Shown here: in pieces, positions 13,179 through 23,403 of the stretch
How positions within the stretch are numbered: the stretch's first letter is position 1
How the letters are laid out: the number at the start of each line of letters is the position of its first letter
Assembly (NCBI RefSeq): GCF_037975245.1
Contig: NC_092563.1
Location: 17,473,594-17,537,593, forward strand
Source of the DNA: Apostichopus japonicus
Lineage: Eukaryota; Echinodermata; Holothuroidea; Aspidochirotida; Stichopodidae
Direction of reading: 5' to 3'
DNA length: 64,000 nucleotides
The notes under the pieces: model-generated
Databases searched by the model: none
What the model saw: only the letters and a program-made list of their open reading frames with translations
What the model was told of the DNA's origin: nothing
Program-made: the position numbers and the translations under genes

Positions 13179-14414
13179 AAAATTTTTGGATACTCCAAAA
13201 TTTTAACATCATACTGCTTTAACTTATCATTATCTCAAGAAGGTAGAGTACTGTAAGCACATTCACTAATATCCATTGACTTCAACAAATGGTCTTCATA
13301 TATCTCAAAGGTTAACATCTTGGTTACGAATTATTAAAATGATCATATGGTATATACATTGACACTATCTCCATGAAAATATTGTGTACCTCTTCAATAT
13401 TGATGACATCATATGATGTAATCTAAAAAAAATATCATTAAGATATCTTAAGGTTACATGACACAGCAAAATATGCAGTATCTCTTACAAAATACATTTA
13501 TGCATTTCATACATCAATAATACATTTATATCAAAAGTGAAATCATGCCGTGATTTGGGGAGAGATCAGAGAAAACTTGACTTAGTTATCTTTTAACTGA
13601 ACAGAACACCTCAGCGTTCCATAAATTTTCATACACAAAAAAAAGAACCTTAAAATATTACAAACTCATTTACAAAGCTCCTCTTTAATGAAGGCATACA
13701 GTAGTTTCAAAACTGCTTTGAAACCTTGTGAATCATATACATTCACCTCAAGAAAATCCACAAAATGTGACTCGATAGCATGGTGACCCTAGGTATGCAC
13801 TCCGAATGATAGTCTAGTAAAGTACCAGAGTACTAGATATTCGATACCATAAAAGAGACCCCATAGACTATGACATCAACAAATCTTTCTTCAAATTTAC
13901 ATAATACTTAACATCTTGTCTTTTCAACTTCATGATGAAATTTACTTTTGCATGAATAATTGAGGAAAAGAAAATATATACATAATTTCCTCAAAAGATC
14001 TATACTCTCATTTGCTTCGATAACTGTTGCTGTAAGCAAAAGTTGCAAATCTTCAATGCTGTCTCTGAATAGCCTTCAATATAACATCAATGATGCAATG
14101 TAAATATCCTTAAAATATTTCTCAATATATGAAAACCCATGTTGCTAATATTCCGGATATGTTCTAATTGCCGGGTAAACGTTTGAACGAATTCATAAGG
14201 AGAAATAAGGTATACTCATTACACATTTGTTATAAAAGATGAAACTAGGTCACTTGGTGGTGGTTTTAACAATAAAGCTTATATTGTTACACCATACAGT
14301 ACAATGACTTCCACTTAATAGGTATGCAGGTAATTGCCATTACGCATTCCATTCATACAATCGTGGGTAAAACACCTGTTCATCTGAACTTAAAGCAATA
14401 TGCAGTTATACATT
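13163..14414 (-). other. Long non-coding stretch between pol and the 3' LTR
   Basis: About 1.25 kb, AT-rich, with no frame over 60 codons. It occupies the position where some Ty3/gypsy elements carry env or an extra gene. I see no transmembrane or other recognisable coding sequence in it. Confidence 0.5.
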
Positions 14415-17400
14415 CTAACCATATAATGTTTGCAACATCCTGCCTGGATTGCCTGTAATGTTCAATCCCTTTTCATGGAGAAAATTCATTATTTCCTCTG
14501 TGTTGGAATATTTCCCTACATTCCACCAAAAATCATGACTCTTAAAGCCTGTTGGAAAACATGGTGTCTGATAGGTGACCAGAACCTGTAATTCACCCAA
14601 TTTGTATCTAGCACGTTGGACTTTCATGTCTCCTTGTGGAGCATTTGCAAAAACTTTCTTTTGCCTTAATATGCTATCTTTAATGGAAGGATATGGAATT
14701 GCTAATCCTTCATTATGTGCTCTATTCTTTAGAAAGGATGCAACATTCATTGGCTTAGTGCTCATAAGACACATGACATGATCTGAAGTTACCCCTGGCA
14801 AAATGTTACCAAACTCATCATGAAACTCAATATGTGCATCTTGCATGACATTAACATTTTCTGCATTAGAAGTGTTACTACTCAAAACATTTCTCATTCG
14901 AGCAACCTTTTCACTTGATGAACCCTTTGTTTTCAAGACATTCCGCAATTTCTGAATGTTGGTGATATTCTTAGTTTCAGAAGATGCTCTTACAAAACAT
15001 GGTTTAAGCCTGTTATAATTGAATACATCACTAAGAATTTCTCCTTTGAGAGTGGCCAACAAATAATGAGTCCTATCTAAAACTTGATGGATCACTAGTG
15101 GTCCACACCATTCTGCAGCAATTTTGCGAGAGTTCGCAGTCAAGGAGGAAGACGTTGGCTTATATAGATACACTAATTGACCCGTTGAATAAATTGCACC
15201 TTTGTCCAGTTTTGCACTTATCTTAACATTTTGAGCATCTTGTTGCTTCTTTTGTAAGACCAACATTACCCTTGACAAATGATCAAATCGTTTCTTTAAC
15301 AATGCAGCATATTCTCCATGAGATTGTGATAATCCTGCCATTGGATTGAATGATAAATTTGTAAGATTTGGTGGCTTACGTCCAAATGCAAGTTCAAATG
15401 GGCTATAGCTACCTAACTGAGGAGAGGAAAATGTGTTATATGCATAGGCTGATGTTGGGACAAATCGTACCCAATCCGTACCAAACTGATTTAAGTTCAC
15501 TTTGAGGAAATTTGAAAGAGTCTGAATGTGTCTTTCAACCTGTAAGCTTCCATGATTGCTAACACTGATGAACTTTTGTTCAATGCCTAAAGCTTTACTT
15601 AAGAGCTCCACTAATTTTCCTGTAAGAGAAGCTGCCGCATCACTTATAATACAAGACGGTGGACCAAATGTTGTGACTACCCTCTGCAATAATGCTTCAC
15701 ATATTGTTTCAGCATCAAGAGTCTTAAGAGAAACACATACAACAAATCTAGTGATCTCATCACAAACAACCATCAAATGTTTAAATCCTGTAGCCGTTGT
15801 GGGCATAGTCTTGAAATCCAGACTAAGTCTGTCAAAAGGACGATAAGAATCAGGAATGCGAGCATGATATTGTCTCAATTTGTCTGGTTTCTTACGGAAT
15901 TCTTGACAATGGAGACATGCCTGAATATAATTACTGATGCGTTGAAACATATTGCGCAGATAGAAATGCTGTCTAATGGTCAAATATGTACGCATTACAC
16001 CCTGATGATTACTTAACAAGTCATCATGATATCGAGATATTATTTGTTCTACCATAGTCTCAGGTACGACTAACTGAAGAGTCATCTTAGCATCATTAGT
16101 CTCATGCAAAAATATCCTGAATAACAAACTATTACATAACAAATAATCCTCTGCTTGAGAACGAACAGTTCTAGCATGCTTAACATTACTTGGAATAATG
16201 TCGTGTGCAAGAAAATCATAAATTGGTTTGTAGTAAGGACAAGTTTGTTGTTGAATTTGCAACTCTTTTACATCAAATGGCAGATCATAGTTTTTGATCA
16301 GCTTTCCTTGAATTGCCTTCATGACCTTATTCAATTCCCTTTGTTTTGGAATGTGCCCTGTAACCAAATGATCAATGTTTGTTATGACTGGCTTTGGCTG
16401 AACAAATAATTCTGGTGGTGGTTCTCTGACTACCTCTTGCACTCTATGTCTACTCTGATCCACTAATCTTGGCTCTGAAGGTTGAGACACACTTGTAAAA
16501 TTTGGCACAACTAATACATCAGGACTAAATGTATGTCTATTTTCAATCGGCATAGTAATAGTAGGCCTTTGAATATTTGTTTCTCTCTTGTCAGTAGAAA
16601 TTACTGGTGTAGTCATCTTTTGTGACTCAGGTTGTGGTCTCTGTGTAACATGATCACTAGAATGTGTTGCCTTAGGAACGGATGTCCTTTCAACTCTATT
16701 TGTTGATTCTTTGGCTGGGGAATCCTGCTTAGACTCCTTTGTGACTTTATTCGGAAATAAATCTGGAACTTTGATTCCCATTGACCTTGCCATTGACCTT
16801 GTCATGATTGGATTAAAGGTCTCCTTAGGTGGAGTTGAAAAATCCTCATAAGAACTGACCTCTTGAGCAACCTGATCTATTTCAGAGTGAAATTCCTGTG
16901 GTGCTCTAGACAAATAATCTGCCAACACCAATTCTGAGCCTTTCTTATAACCAACCTGAAATGTAAATTCTGACAATTTGAACAGAAGCTTACGTAAGCG
17001 TGAAGTTGCTGGTTCTTGTTTCGATTTAAACAATTCAACAATGGCTGAGTGATCAACATATGCTTCAAATTCTACATTTTGCAATAAATGTTTGAATGCT
17101 GTCACATTAATAAATAGACCCATCATTTCTAATTCAGTTACACTATACCTCTGACATGCTGGTGGTAATATCTTAGAGTAATATGCAATAATATTCTCTT
17201 TGCCATTAACTCTTTGTGTCAGGTATGATCCTGTTGCTACTCGTGATGTGTCGCTATATAATACAAAACGACCATATTTCTGTGGCATATGCAATATAGG
17301 TGGATTACACAACAACTCTTTAATATTTTGAAATGCACTCTGATGTTCCTCTGTCCATTTAAATACCTTTCTCTTACGACTCAAATGATGTAATGGTTTC

Positions 17401-19289
17401 AATAGTGCTTGAATATTTGGGAAAAACGAAGCCACATAATTAACTGCACCTACAAATCGTCTTACTGACTTAACATTGTGTGGTTTCGGTGTGTTCCTGA
17501 TTGCTGCACATCTGTCATGCAAAGGTTGGATACAAGCCTCACCTTGTGGGGTTATTGAGAGCAAATGTCCCATATATCGGACTGAATTTTGAAAAATGCT
17601 ACACTTTTTCGGAGAGATTTTCAATCCGTTGTCCATTAAAACCTTAAAAATTGCCTGTAGGTGTTGTTTGTGAGAACGTTTGTCTGCACTGTACACAATA
17701 ATATCGTCATGATGAGCAATACAGAACTTATTTGAATTTGGGATCGTTGCCAAAATATCATTAATTTGCGACTGAAAGATCGCTGGAGATAAATTCAATC
17801 CCTGTGGTAAGCGTTTATAATAATAATGCTTTCCTCCATGAAATGAAGCAATACCTGTATATTGTTGTGCATGAACACTAAGTGGCAGACAGAAGAATGC
17901 AGACTTTAAATCAAGAACACCCAAAATTTTGGCCCCAGAGTACCCTATGGTACGGATAGTCTCATTCAGTAAAGGAAATGGGTGATTGAGACGTTTTATC
18001 CTACTATTCAAGTAACGAAAATCTGTGACAACCCTTTTGTCTTTTGTTCCCTTCTTTGGAATGAGGAAAACCGGTGAGGTATAAGACTGATGTCCTACCG
18101 CTAAGATTCCTAATCGCACTAATTTGTCAAGCTCACTGGCGACAATGACTTTGTCCTCATCTGAAAGTCTATAGGGACGTATGTAAAATGGCTCATCATT
18201 AGTAAGAGTAATATCAGCCTCATAATTTGGACAGTGAGATAATTCACCATAAAGAGAAAATGCATCTCTATGTGAGTCTAGAAATTCATAAATGCTTTCT
18301 GTTTCTGAAGCATTCAGAATACTTTGTTCCAAATTAATGTTATCTCTCATGATTTCCTGTTCAGATTTGGAAACCAGGGGATCATCGGCTGTCAAATGTG
18401 GATATCGATGTAAATTATATCGTGTAATTTCATCACGATTCTCTTTAGAGTTAGAATTGGTTTGAAAAAGAGACGGTTTTTCGATGTCTCTCATGACATT
18501 TAGAAAATCTAGAGAATCAGTAGGTATGTCTTCTGTGACCGTAATGATATCTGCTAAATCTAAATGAGCCACTGTGCGAGAAGGATTCAGAAAAAATTTC
18601 CGGTTACCCATGTTCCTTAGTAGAATCTTTGTTCTACCTTTATGCATTTTCACTAACATTCGTGAAGGACACATACGAGATATTAGAGGAAACGGTTTAA
18701 TAACTACATCTGCATTTCGTGCATATAGTGGAAGACGTCCCTGTACAGTAATGTATCTTTGCTGACCTGGGTAAATAACAAATCTCTGCACTGGCCTAAG
18801 GAAGACTTTGGCTTGTTTAATTCTAAAACAGTTTGTGGTAAAGTCCAAAGATCCATTCAATTCCTTCAGAGTTTGACTACCTAATATTAAGTCAATACCT
18901 GTCAGGTTTGCAGCAATTAAAGCAGAAAGCTGAAATTCATGACCCTGAATTTTGACCTGAAATGTTATCGTGCTATACGCATGAATAAACTGACCTTTAC
19001 CCAACTTTAGGTTTACTACATCAACTGAGACTGGTTGTATAGAGGATAAATACTTTGAATTTTGCACTGTAGAAGAAGAAATGATAGAGCGTGTCGCTCC
19101 ACTATCAAACAACAATGAAATTCCTTTACCATCATGTAAAGTACCTCTTACAAAATTACGTGTGTCCAGTTGAATATCCACATTACAGTCGTTCCCTGTA
19201 TATCTAGAACTAGGAATATTACTATTCTTCCAAATATTATTTGCTTTACGTTTCGATCTTCCCTTACTTGGTACTTTGTCTGGAGTCAC
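14415..19289 (-). CDS. pol: Pol polyprotein of the Ty3/gypsy element (PR-RT-RH-IN)
   Basis: An open frame of 1,624 codons, measured from a GTG because no ATG opens it. The frame is also open upstream across the gag stop and is -1 relative to gag, so expression by frameshifting is likely. Protease: DSGAT with catalytic Asp62. Reverse transcriptase: the active-site box is HHDD (residues 526-529), where the family normally has Y/F-x-D-D. RNase H: SDTS with Asp680, then TELEM and VDHSA. Integrase: an HHCC zinc region from about residue 1088, then Asp1158, Asp1217 and Glu1252, a canonical D-59-D-35-E spacing. A Pro/Thr-rich linker of roughly 190 residues separates RNase H from integrase. A tail of about 170 residues follows the integrase C-terminal region, with no motif I recognise. 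No internal stop is present. Confidence 0.95.
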   Translation of the reverse strand: MTPDKVPSKGRSKRKANNIWKNSNIPSSRYTGNDCNVDIQLDTRNFVRGTLHDGKGISLLFDSGATRSIISSSTVQNSKYLSSIQPVSVDVVNLKLGKGQFIHAYSTITFQVKIQGHEFQLSALIAANLTGIDLILGSQTLKELNGSLDFTTNCFRIKQAKVFLRPVQRFVIYPGQQRYITVQGRLPLYARNADVVIKPFPLISRMCPSRMLVKMHKGRTKILLRNMGNRKFFLNPSRTVAHLDLADIITVTEDIPTDSLDFLNVMRDIEKPSLFQTNSNSKENRDEITRYNLHRYPHLTADDPLVSKSEQEIMRDNINLEQSILNASETESIYEFLDSHRDAFSLYGELSHCPNYEADITLTNDEPFYIRPYRLSDEDKVIVASELDKLVRLGILAVGHQSYTSPVFLIPKKGTKDKRVVTDFRYLNSRIKRLNHPFPLLNETIRTIGYSGAKILGVLDLKSAFFCLPLSVHAQQYTGIASFHGGKHYYYKRLPQGLNLSPAIFQSQINDILATIPNSNKFCIAHHDDIIVYSADKRSHKQHLQAIFKVLMDNGLKISPKKCSIFQNSVRYMGHLLSITPQGEACIQPLHDRCAAIRNTPKPHNVKSVRRFVGAVNYVASFFPNIQALLKPLHHLSRKRKVFKWTEEHQSAFQNIKELLCNPPILHMPQKYGRFVLYSDTSRVATGSYLTQRVNGKENIIAYYSKILPPACQRYSVTELEMMGLFINVTAFKHLLQNVEFEAYVDHSAIVELFKSKQEPATSRLRKLLFKLSEFTFQVGYKKGSELVLADYLSRAPQEFHSEIDQVAQEVSSYEDFSTPPKETFNPIMTRSMARSMGIKVPDLFPNKVTKESKQDSPAKESTNRVERTSVPKATHSSDHVTQRPQPESQKMTTPVISTDKRETNIQRPTITMPIENRHTFSPDVLVVPNFTSVSQPSEPRLVDQSRHRVQEVVREPPPELFVQPKPVITNIDHLVTGHIPKQRELNKVMKAIQGKLIKNYDLPFDVKELQIQQQTCPYYKPIYDFLAHDIIPSNVKHARTVRSQAEDYLLCNSLLFRIFLHETNDAKMTLQLVVPETMVEQIISRYHDDLLSNHQGVMRTYLTIRQHFYLRNMFQRISNYIQACLHCQEFRKKPDKLRQYHARIPDSYRPFDRLSLDFKTMPTTATGFKHLMVVCDEITRFVVCVSLKTLDAETICEALLQRVVTTFGPPSCIISDAAASLTGKLVELLSKALGIEQKFISVSNHGSLQVERHIQTLSNFLKVNLNQFGTDWVRFVPTSAYAYNTFSSPQLGSYSPFELAFGRKPPNLTNLSFNPMAGLSQSHGEYAALLKKRFDHLSRVMLVLQKKQQDAQNVKISAKLDKGAIYSTGQLVYLYKPTSSSLTANSRKIAAEWCGPLVIHQVLDRTHYLLATLKGEILSDVFNYNRLKPCFVRASSETKNITNIQKLRNVLKTKGSSSEKVARMRNVLSSNTSNAENVNVMQDAHIEFHDEFGNILPGVTSDHVMCLMSTKPMNVASFLKNRAHNEGLAIPYPSIKDSILRQKKVFANAPQGDMKVQRARYKLGELQVLVTYQTPCFPTGFKSHDFWWNVGKYSNTEEIMNFLHEKGLNITGNPGRMLQTLYG

Positions 19290-19318
19290 TGTATGATGAG
19301 TGCAATCATAAGTGCTCC

Positions 19319-20269
19319 CTAATGAAAATTCTGTGTTGGTACTTTGTTTACCTTAGCCTCCATTTCATGGCTTAGGCGAATTTGGCAATATTGTGCAAAA
19401 TGACCTCGATTTTGGCAGTAATGACACGTGACTGAAGGATTAAAATATGGTAACCTTCTCCTGTTATTATTTCGACCTGTCCTAGGACCACGAGCATCAC
19501 GAGAACTATATCTTTGCCTCATGTCTTTTGGATTGTCTTGCGATTCTGACCTACGTGACTGATCAAACTTGGTTTCTAACTCCTGAATTTTGGTACACAA
19601 CTCGTGTATCTCAGAAGATGCAGAAATAGTAGGAGTCTGAACAGAAGACGTTTTGTCGTGCATTGCCATAAATGGTTCGGAAGAAACTGGGGGTTGACTT
19701 TGGATTTGTAAGTCAAAATAGCATTGTACTTTCATGACCAAATCTGCAATTTTTGCATGTGGTGATGCAGACATTAACACTGCTGAGCGGCATTGCAAAG
19801 GCAGGGTCGAGATCAATTTATCTCTAATTTGGTCCTCGCCATAACTTAATTGTGCTGCAGCTTTGGAAATTTTGGCCAAATGAGCTTGAGCTGTATCACC
19901 TGGCGTATAGCTTAATGCGTGAAATGCCTGTGATTTAGCGTAGGAAGAAGTGCCTGGACTGAAACGAGCAAGGAATTGCTTGCGCAGATCATCAATACTT
20001 GAAAAAATTTTGTTCTCAATCCAGAGTCTGGCTTGGCCTTTAAGTGTTCGCTTAAATATGCGACATATTTCATTAAATTCTTCCGCTACAGGGGTGGTCT
20101 GGGACGACAATTTATGCAACTCTAAATAATCTTCAAATCCCAAATAATGTGCTTCGGCTAAATCTGCATCAACTACATCGCCCTGAAATCGTGATGGCAA
20201 AAAATCAGTGGGCCCATGTTTCTGCATAACATTAACAGAGGTAGAAGTTTCCTGTTCACTGACGGACAT
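19319..20269 (-). CDS. gag: Gag-like capsid/nucleocapsid protein of the Ty3/gypsy element
   Basis: A 316-residue frame opening with ATG. The middle (about residues 25-195) has the pattern of the retrotransposon gag domain, including FKRTLKGQARLW and LRKQFLARFSP. A single CCHC zinc knuckle, CHYCQNRGHFAQYC, lies near the C-terminus after an Arg-rich stretch (RNNNRRR), as expected for RNA binding in the particle. The stop at 19,319 is about 30 nt before the first marked pol codon. Pol is in the -1 frame and remains open upstream of this stop, so the two overlap. No textbook slippery heptamer is evident there. Confidence 0.9.
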   Translation of the reverse strand: MSVSEQETSTSVNVMQKHGPTDFLPSRFQGDVVDADLAEAHYLGFEDYLELHKLSSQTTPVAEEFNEICRIFKRTLKGQARLWIENKIFSSIDDLRKQFLARFSPGTSSYAKSQAFHALSYTPGDTAQAHLAKISKAAAQLSYGEDQIRDKLISTLPLQCRSAVLMSASPHAKIADLVMKVQCYFDLQIQSQPPVSSEPFMAMHDKTSSVQTPTISASSEIHELCTKIQELETKFDQSRRSESQDNPKDMRQRYSSRDARGPRTGRNNNRRRLPYFNPSVTCHYCQNRGHFAQYCQIRLSHEMEAKVNKVPTQNFH

Positions 20270-20943
20270 TATGCTGAATACAATTAGGCTAGTTATGAGT
20301 ATACAACATAAGCCTATACTTAATTGAACACACTATCGACCGTTATTAAATACAAATAACAATTATGCAATACATGGACACGATTAAAATAACTTATCGG
20401 TACACTCTGATCTCAAATAGGGGTTGGGATACAAATTGGCATGATTTCACTCACCCTTAAGTTTATCTAAGAACTGGTACTGGTACTGCAAACGATGATT
20501 GAAGACCCTCGGCTAGTAGTAGTAGTAGCGGCAGGTAGTAGCAGTAGCAGGTGGGTAGTAGCAGGTAGGCCTACATCTCGTAAGAACTTCAGATTCGTTT
20601 GCCGTTAACATCGGGTAGAGTCTTAGATCGCGAAAATGTTCAGTTCTGATGTTTAGAGCTGTAGTATACGTACTAGTTGCGCGAATGTTCAAACGCGAAC
20701 TGCATGCTGGGTTGATTAACGTTAGTGTACGATCAGTGGTTCCGGTGTACAGGCTTAGGCTAGTATAGGCCGTCTTCCCTCGTAGAGTGTGTATGTTAGG
20801 CTAGGTCGTGAACATACGTTGTGTTCCTCGTTAGGTCTTCGGGCCAAAAAAAAAATCACCTGTTCGTTATTGATCGTAACGAACGAAAGTGTGAACAGTT
20901 CCGTTACCGTTTTGTTCCTGAAGAAAGCAACCGATCTCCACCA
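20270..20943 (-). other. 5' leader of the Ty3/gypsy element, with AGT-rich microsatellite
   Basis: The 674 nt between the 5' LTR and gag. It contains an imperfect AGT/AGC-rich run at about 20,512-20,570 and no frame of note. Primer binding lies at its LTR-proximal end, and packaging signals would be expected here too. Confidence 0.6.
20926..20943 (-). other. Putative primer-binding site
   Basis: Immediately after the 5' LTR the minus strand begins TGGTGGAGATCGGTTGC. The TGG complements a tRNA 3' CCA and the position is exactly LTR-adjacent. I cannot assign the tRNA. Confidence 0.5.
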
Positions 20944-21675
20944 TGTAATATTGTGACGAGCCCGCTTCCTCCGATAGTAAAACTATATCGGGACTCGCGA
21001 TAGAAAGGTACTGGGATATCTTGATGCCGTATTTATGCTTCTTCAGGAGATGTCTCGAACGGAAGAAAACAATGACTTCACACAAAAAACAATTTGACGA
21101 GATAGGATTTGATTTGATGATTCGGTATAATTTCTTCTCTGTCGATTCTCTTAACAAATAAAACTAAATTACAATGATTTGACTTGACTTGACTCCGTCA
21201 ATTAAACAATTAGGAGTGATGAACTTTCGGCGGAGTGATAAATTTGCTGATCAAGTCATAAATTTGCTGACCGAGTGATAAATTTCTGACCTCCTTTTTC
21301 TTTTATACCTTACTTCCATAAAATCTCACTGCGCACAATCAGTAGGCAGCCAATAACCTGACCATCCCGTATTAGCTTAATGATATAAAAATAAGTGCAC
21401 TGGCACTGATCTGCCCTGATTGGTTGGGAGTTTGGAAGTCCATCCCCTTTTCTATGGAAACTTCCATACCACGTGAGAGAACCTTCTCGAATGTTCCACA
21501 GACATAATGGAATCTATTTTGGGAAAAGGCCCTGTACCAAGATTCAATAAGATAGTTAAAAACTTCTCGTGGGAAAACTGAATCCATGACCTAGATAAAT
21601 ACATAAGAGGCCTGTAAGGTATCTCGATGGAGCTTTTCGGTAACATCAAAGAGATGGCATCACTATTTCATAACA
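20944..21675 (-). repeat. 5' LTR of the Ty3/gypsy element
   Basis: 732 bp matching 12,431-13,162. In element orientation it carries the promoter and is followed by a TGG primer-binding site. GTAG, the target duplication, lies at 21,676-21,679. Confidence 0.95.
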
Positions 21676-22049
21676 GTAGGCTACATCAACAATTAACGAC
21701 CGAAAACCGAGTTAGAATTGACCCACACATTATTTCTAGCCCCTTTCCCCCACCTTGCGCATTGGAACTTGTAGCTCATAGCGCTAACTTCACCCCACAA
21801 CAGACATACACAAAATAACGTTTTGTTGCTGTTGAATAGCTTTGGAATTGTATACACTTGCCAACTTCAACGAGGTGAAGGAAGGAAAGAAAAAGAAGAG
21901 AGAAAAGGACGGAGTAGAAAATAAGGCAAGAAAACGGGAAGAGAAAGAGGAACAGTGACAAAATTATTCGAATTTGTAAAGCAAACAGCAGATATCACAT
22001 CATATCAGTGAGCATGAAAATGGCGTTCCACGATAAACAGCCTCCAAAC

Positions 22050-22607
22050 CATGGGCGCAGATCCTGGTGAGGACAGCGGGACGCGTCCCCACCAACTTTT
22101 TCAGTAGTGGGGACATGATATACAGTGTCCCCACCAATTTGTCTTGACCAATAGCTGCATTTCAAGTTCCCCTGTATTGAACTTTGGCGCAGTTTGATCC
22201 AGCATTGTGCAAATGACATGCAGCAGTTCTCATTTTATTGTATTTTATCCATAGTTGTTAAATATAGGACGGAAATCGCATTTGCGGCAGTCTATATTTG
22301 TTTTCTGGGAGAGGACCCCAGACCCATCGTACATACAAAAGTCTACTTGGATTATCTGTCCCCTGATTTTCTTTCTGCAGACGCCCATGTATTTCTCCAA
22401 ACTAAATTTCTAAGCCATGAGATCTAAAACTTAAGGAGCTTTAGGAGCATCATTAGGTCTGGGAAGTGTTATTTCCAGCGATCTGGGAGGTATATTTGCC
22501 CAAAAAGATCGTACGCTTCGCGCGAACCCATGGTCGCGCTCCGCTTAGATAGTGTCATAGAACAGACACGCGCCCCCACCATTATCCAAGACTGATCTGC
22601 GCCCATG
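22050..22607. mobile_element. Nested 558-bp TIR element (CATGGGCGCAGATC termini), in hAT-like copy A
   Basis: The ends CATGGGCGCAGATC and GATCTGCGCCCATG are perfect inverted repeats of 14 bp. The flanks are CTCCAAAC and CTCAAAAC, an 8-bp target duplication with one mismatch. Related sequence lacking the insert reads CCTCAAAACTGTC near 9,446, which is the empty site. The same insert is present in copy B (46,869-47,426), so it entered the hAT-like element before that element multiplied. No coding capacity. Confidence 0.85.
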
Positions 22608-23403
22608 CTCAAAACTGTCGATGTGTGTAGTGTTCGGTTTCGGAAATATCTGGTATATTTTTATTTCCTTCAACAAAATTTTTTAGTAGCCGTCTGAATT
22701 TTCGAAAATTCCCTAACCAACATACTTCATCATACTCGTGCAATTTTGACTAGGGTTTGAAGGAGGTTTTTCTATATCGGTTGTCCATAGATGATATTTT
22801 GTGCAACATTATGGGTATGTTTTGAAGTGAATTTATTCACGAGAATTGTGAATTTTCAAATTCTGAACAGTGGGGCTGACGGATATTGTGGGCCGCGATG
22901 AAGAATCACCTACAAAAGCAATGATCCACAGGATATGTGATGAAGTCGAACATGATGTGTGACTGGTGACAATCTTCAAAAAGGTTATAGATGAGAAAAA
23001 AAGTATTTGGAAAAAACTTGGTTCTCAGGCAAAAGTGTACATATGGTTGGTCAGTTTCAAGCCCGAGAAGTGCCATTTCCGGTGATCTGGGGGTACCAAA
23101 ACCAGAAATTTTCTTGTACGCTGCGCGCCAACCAATGGTGGCGCTCCGCTTAGATAGTAATACGCACCCCCCTGGTTAGAAAATCCTGCATACGCCCCTG
23201 GTTAAATGCAGCTTTTCAAGGCCTGGGCAGTGTCATTTACTGCAATCTGGGAGGCAATATTTGCCAAAAAATTCTTGTGCACTTCGCGCCAACTTATGGT
23301 GGCGCTCCACTTAGATAGTGAGCCAGCAGTTATGACTTTTTATTTCATCAATGGCCTGCAACCCCCCCCCCCCCCCATTTCTGACAAGAAATCTCCGCCA
23401 CTG

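Larger units (their letters stand above)
12431..21675 (-). mobile_element. Full-length Ty3/gypsy-type LTR retrotransposon
   Basis: A 9,245-bp element transcribed from the minus strand. Two 732-bp LTRs (12,431-13,162 and 20,944-21,675) start TG and end CA and look identical by eye. It has a gag frame, then a pol frame in the order protease, reverse transcriptase, RNase H, integrase, which is the Ty3/gypsy order. The target duplication is GTAG: CCTGGTAG precedes and GTAGGCTAC follows the element. The intact paralogue near 46,488-46,500 reads CCTGGTAGGCTAC, the empty site. Identical LTRs and unbroken frames indicate a recent insertion, possibly still competent. No env-like frame is seen. Confidence 0.95.
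12226..23403. mobile_element. hAT-like non-autonomous element (CAGTGGCGGAG termini), copy A, split by an LTR retrotransposon
   Basis: It begins CAGTGGCGGAGA and ends TCTCCGCCACTG, a perfect 12-bp inverted pair. The 8-bp target duplication GATTTAAT is perfect (12,218-12,225 and 23,404-23,411). Removing the LTR element and its 4-bp duplication leaves 1,929 bp, close to the 1,951 bp of the intact sister copy at 46,285-48,235. The 8-bp duplication and CAGTGG ends point to the hAT superfamily. No transposase gene is present. It inserted into the ~180-bp tandem array. Confidence 0.9.
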
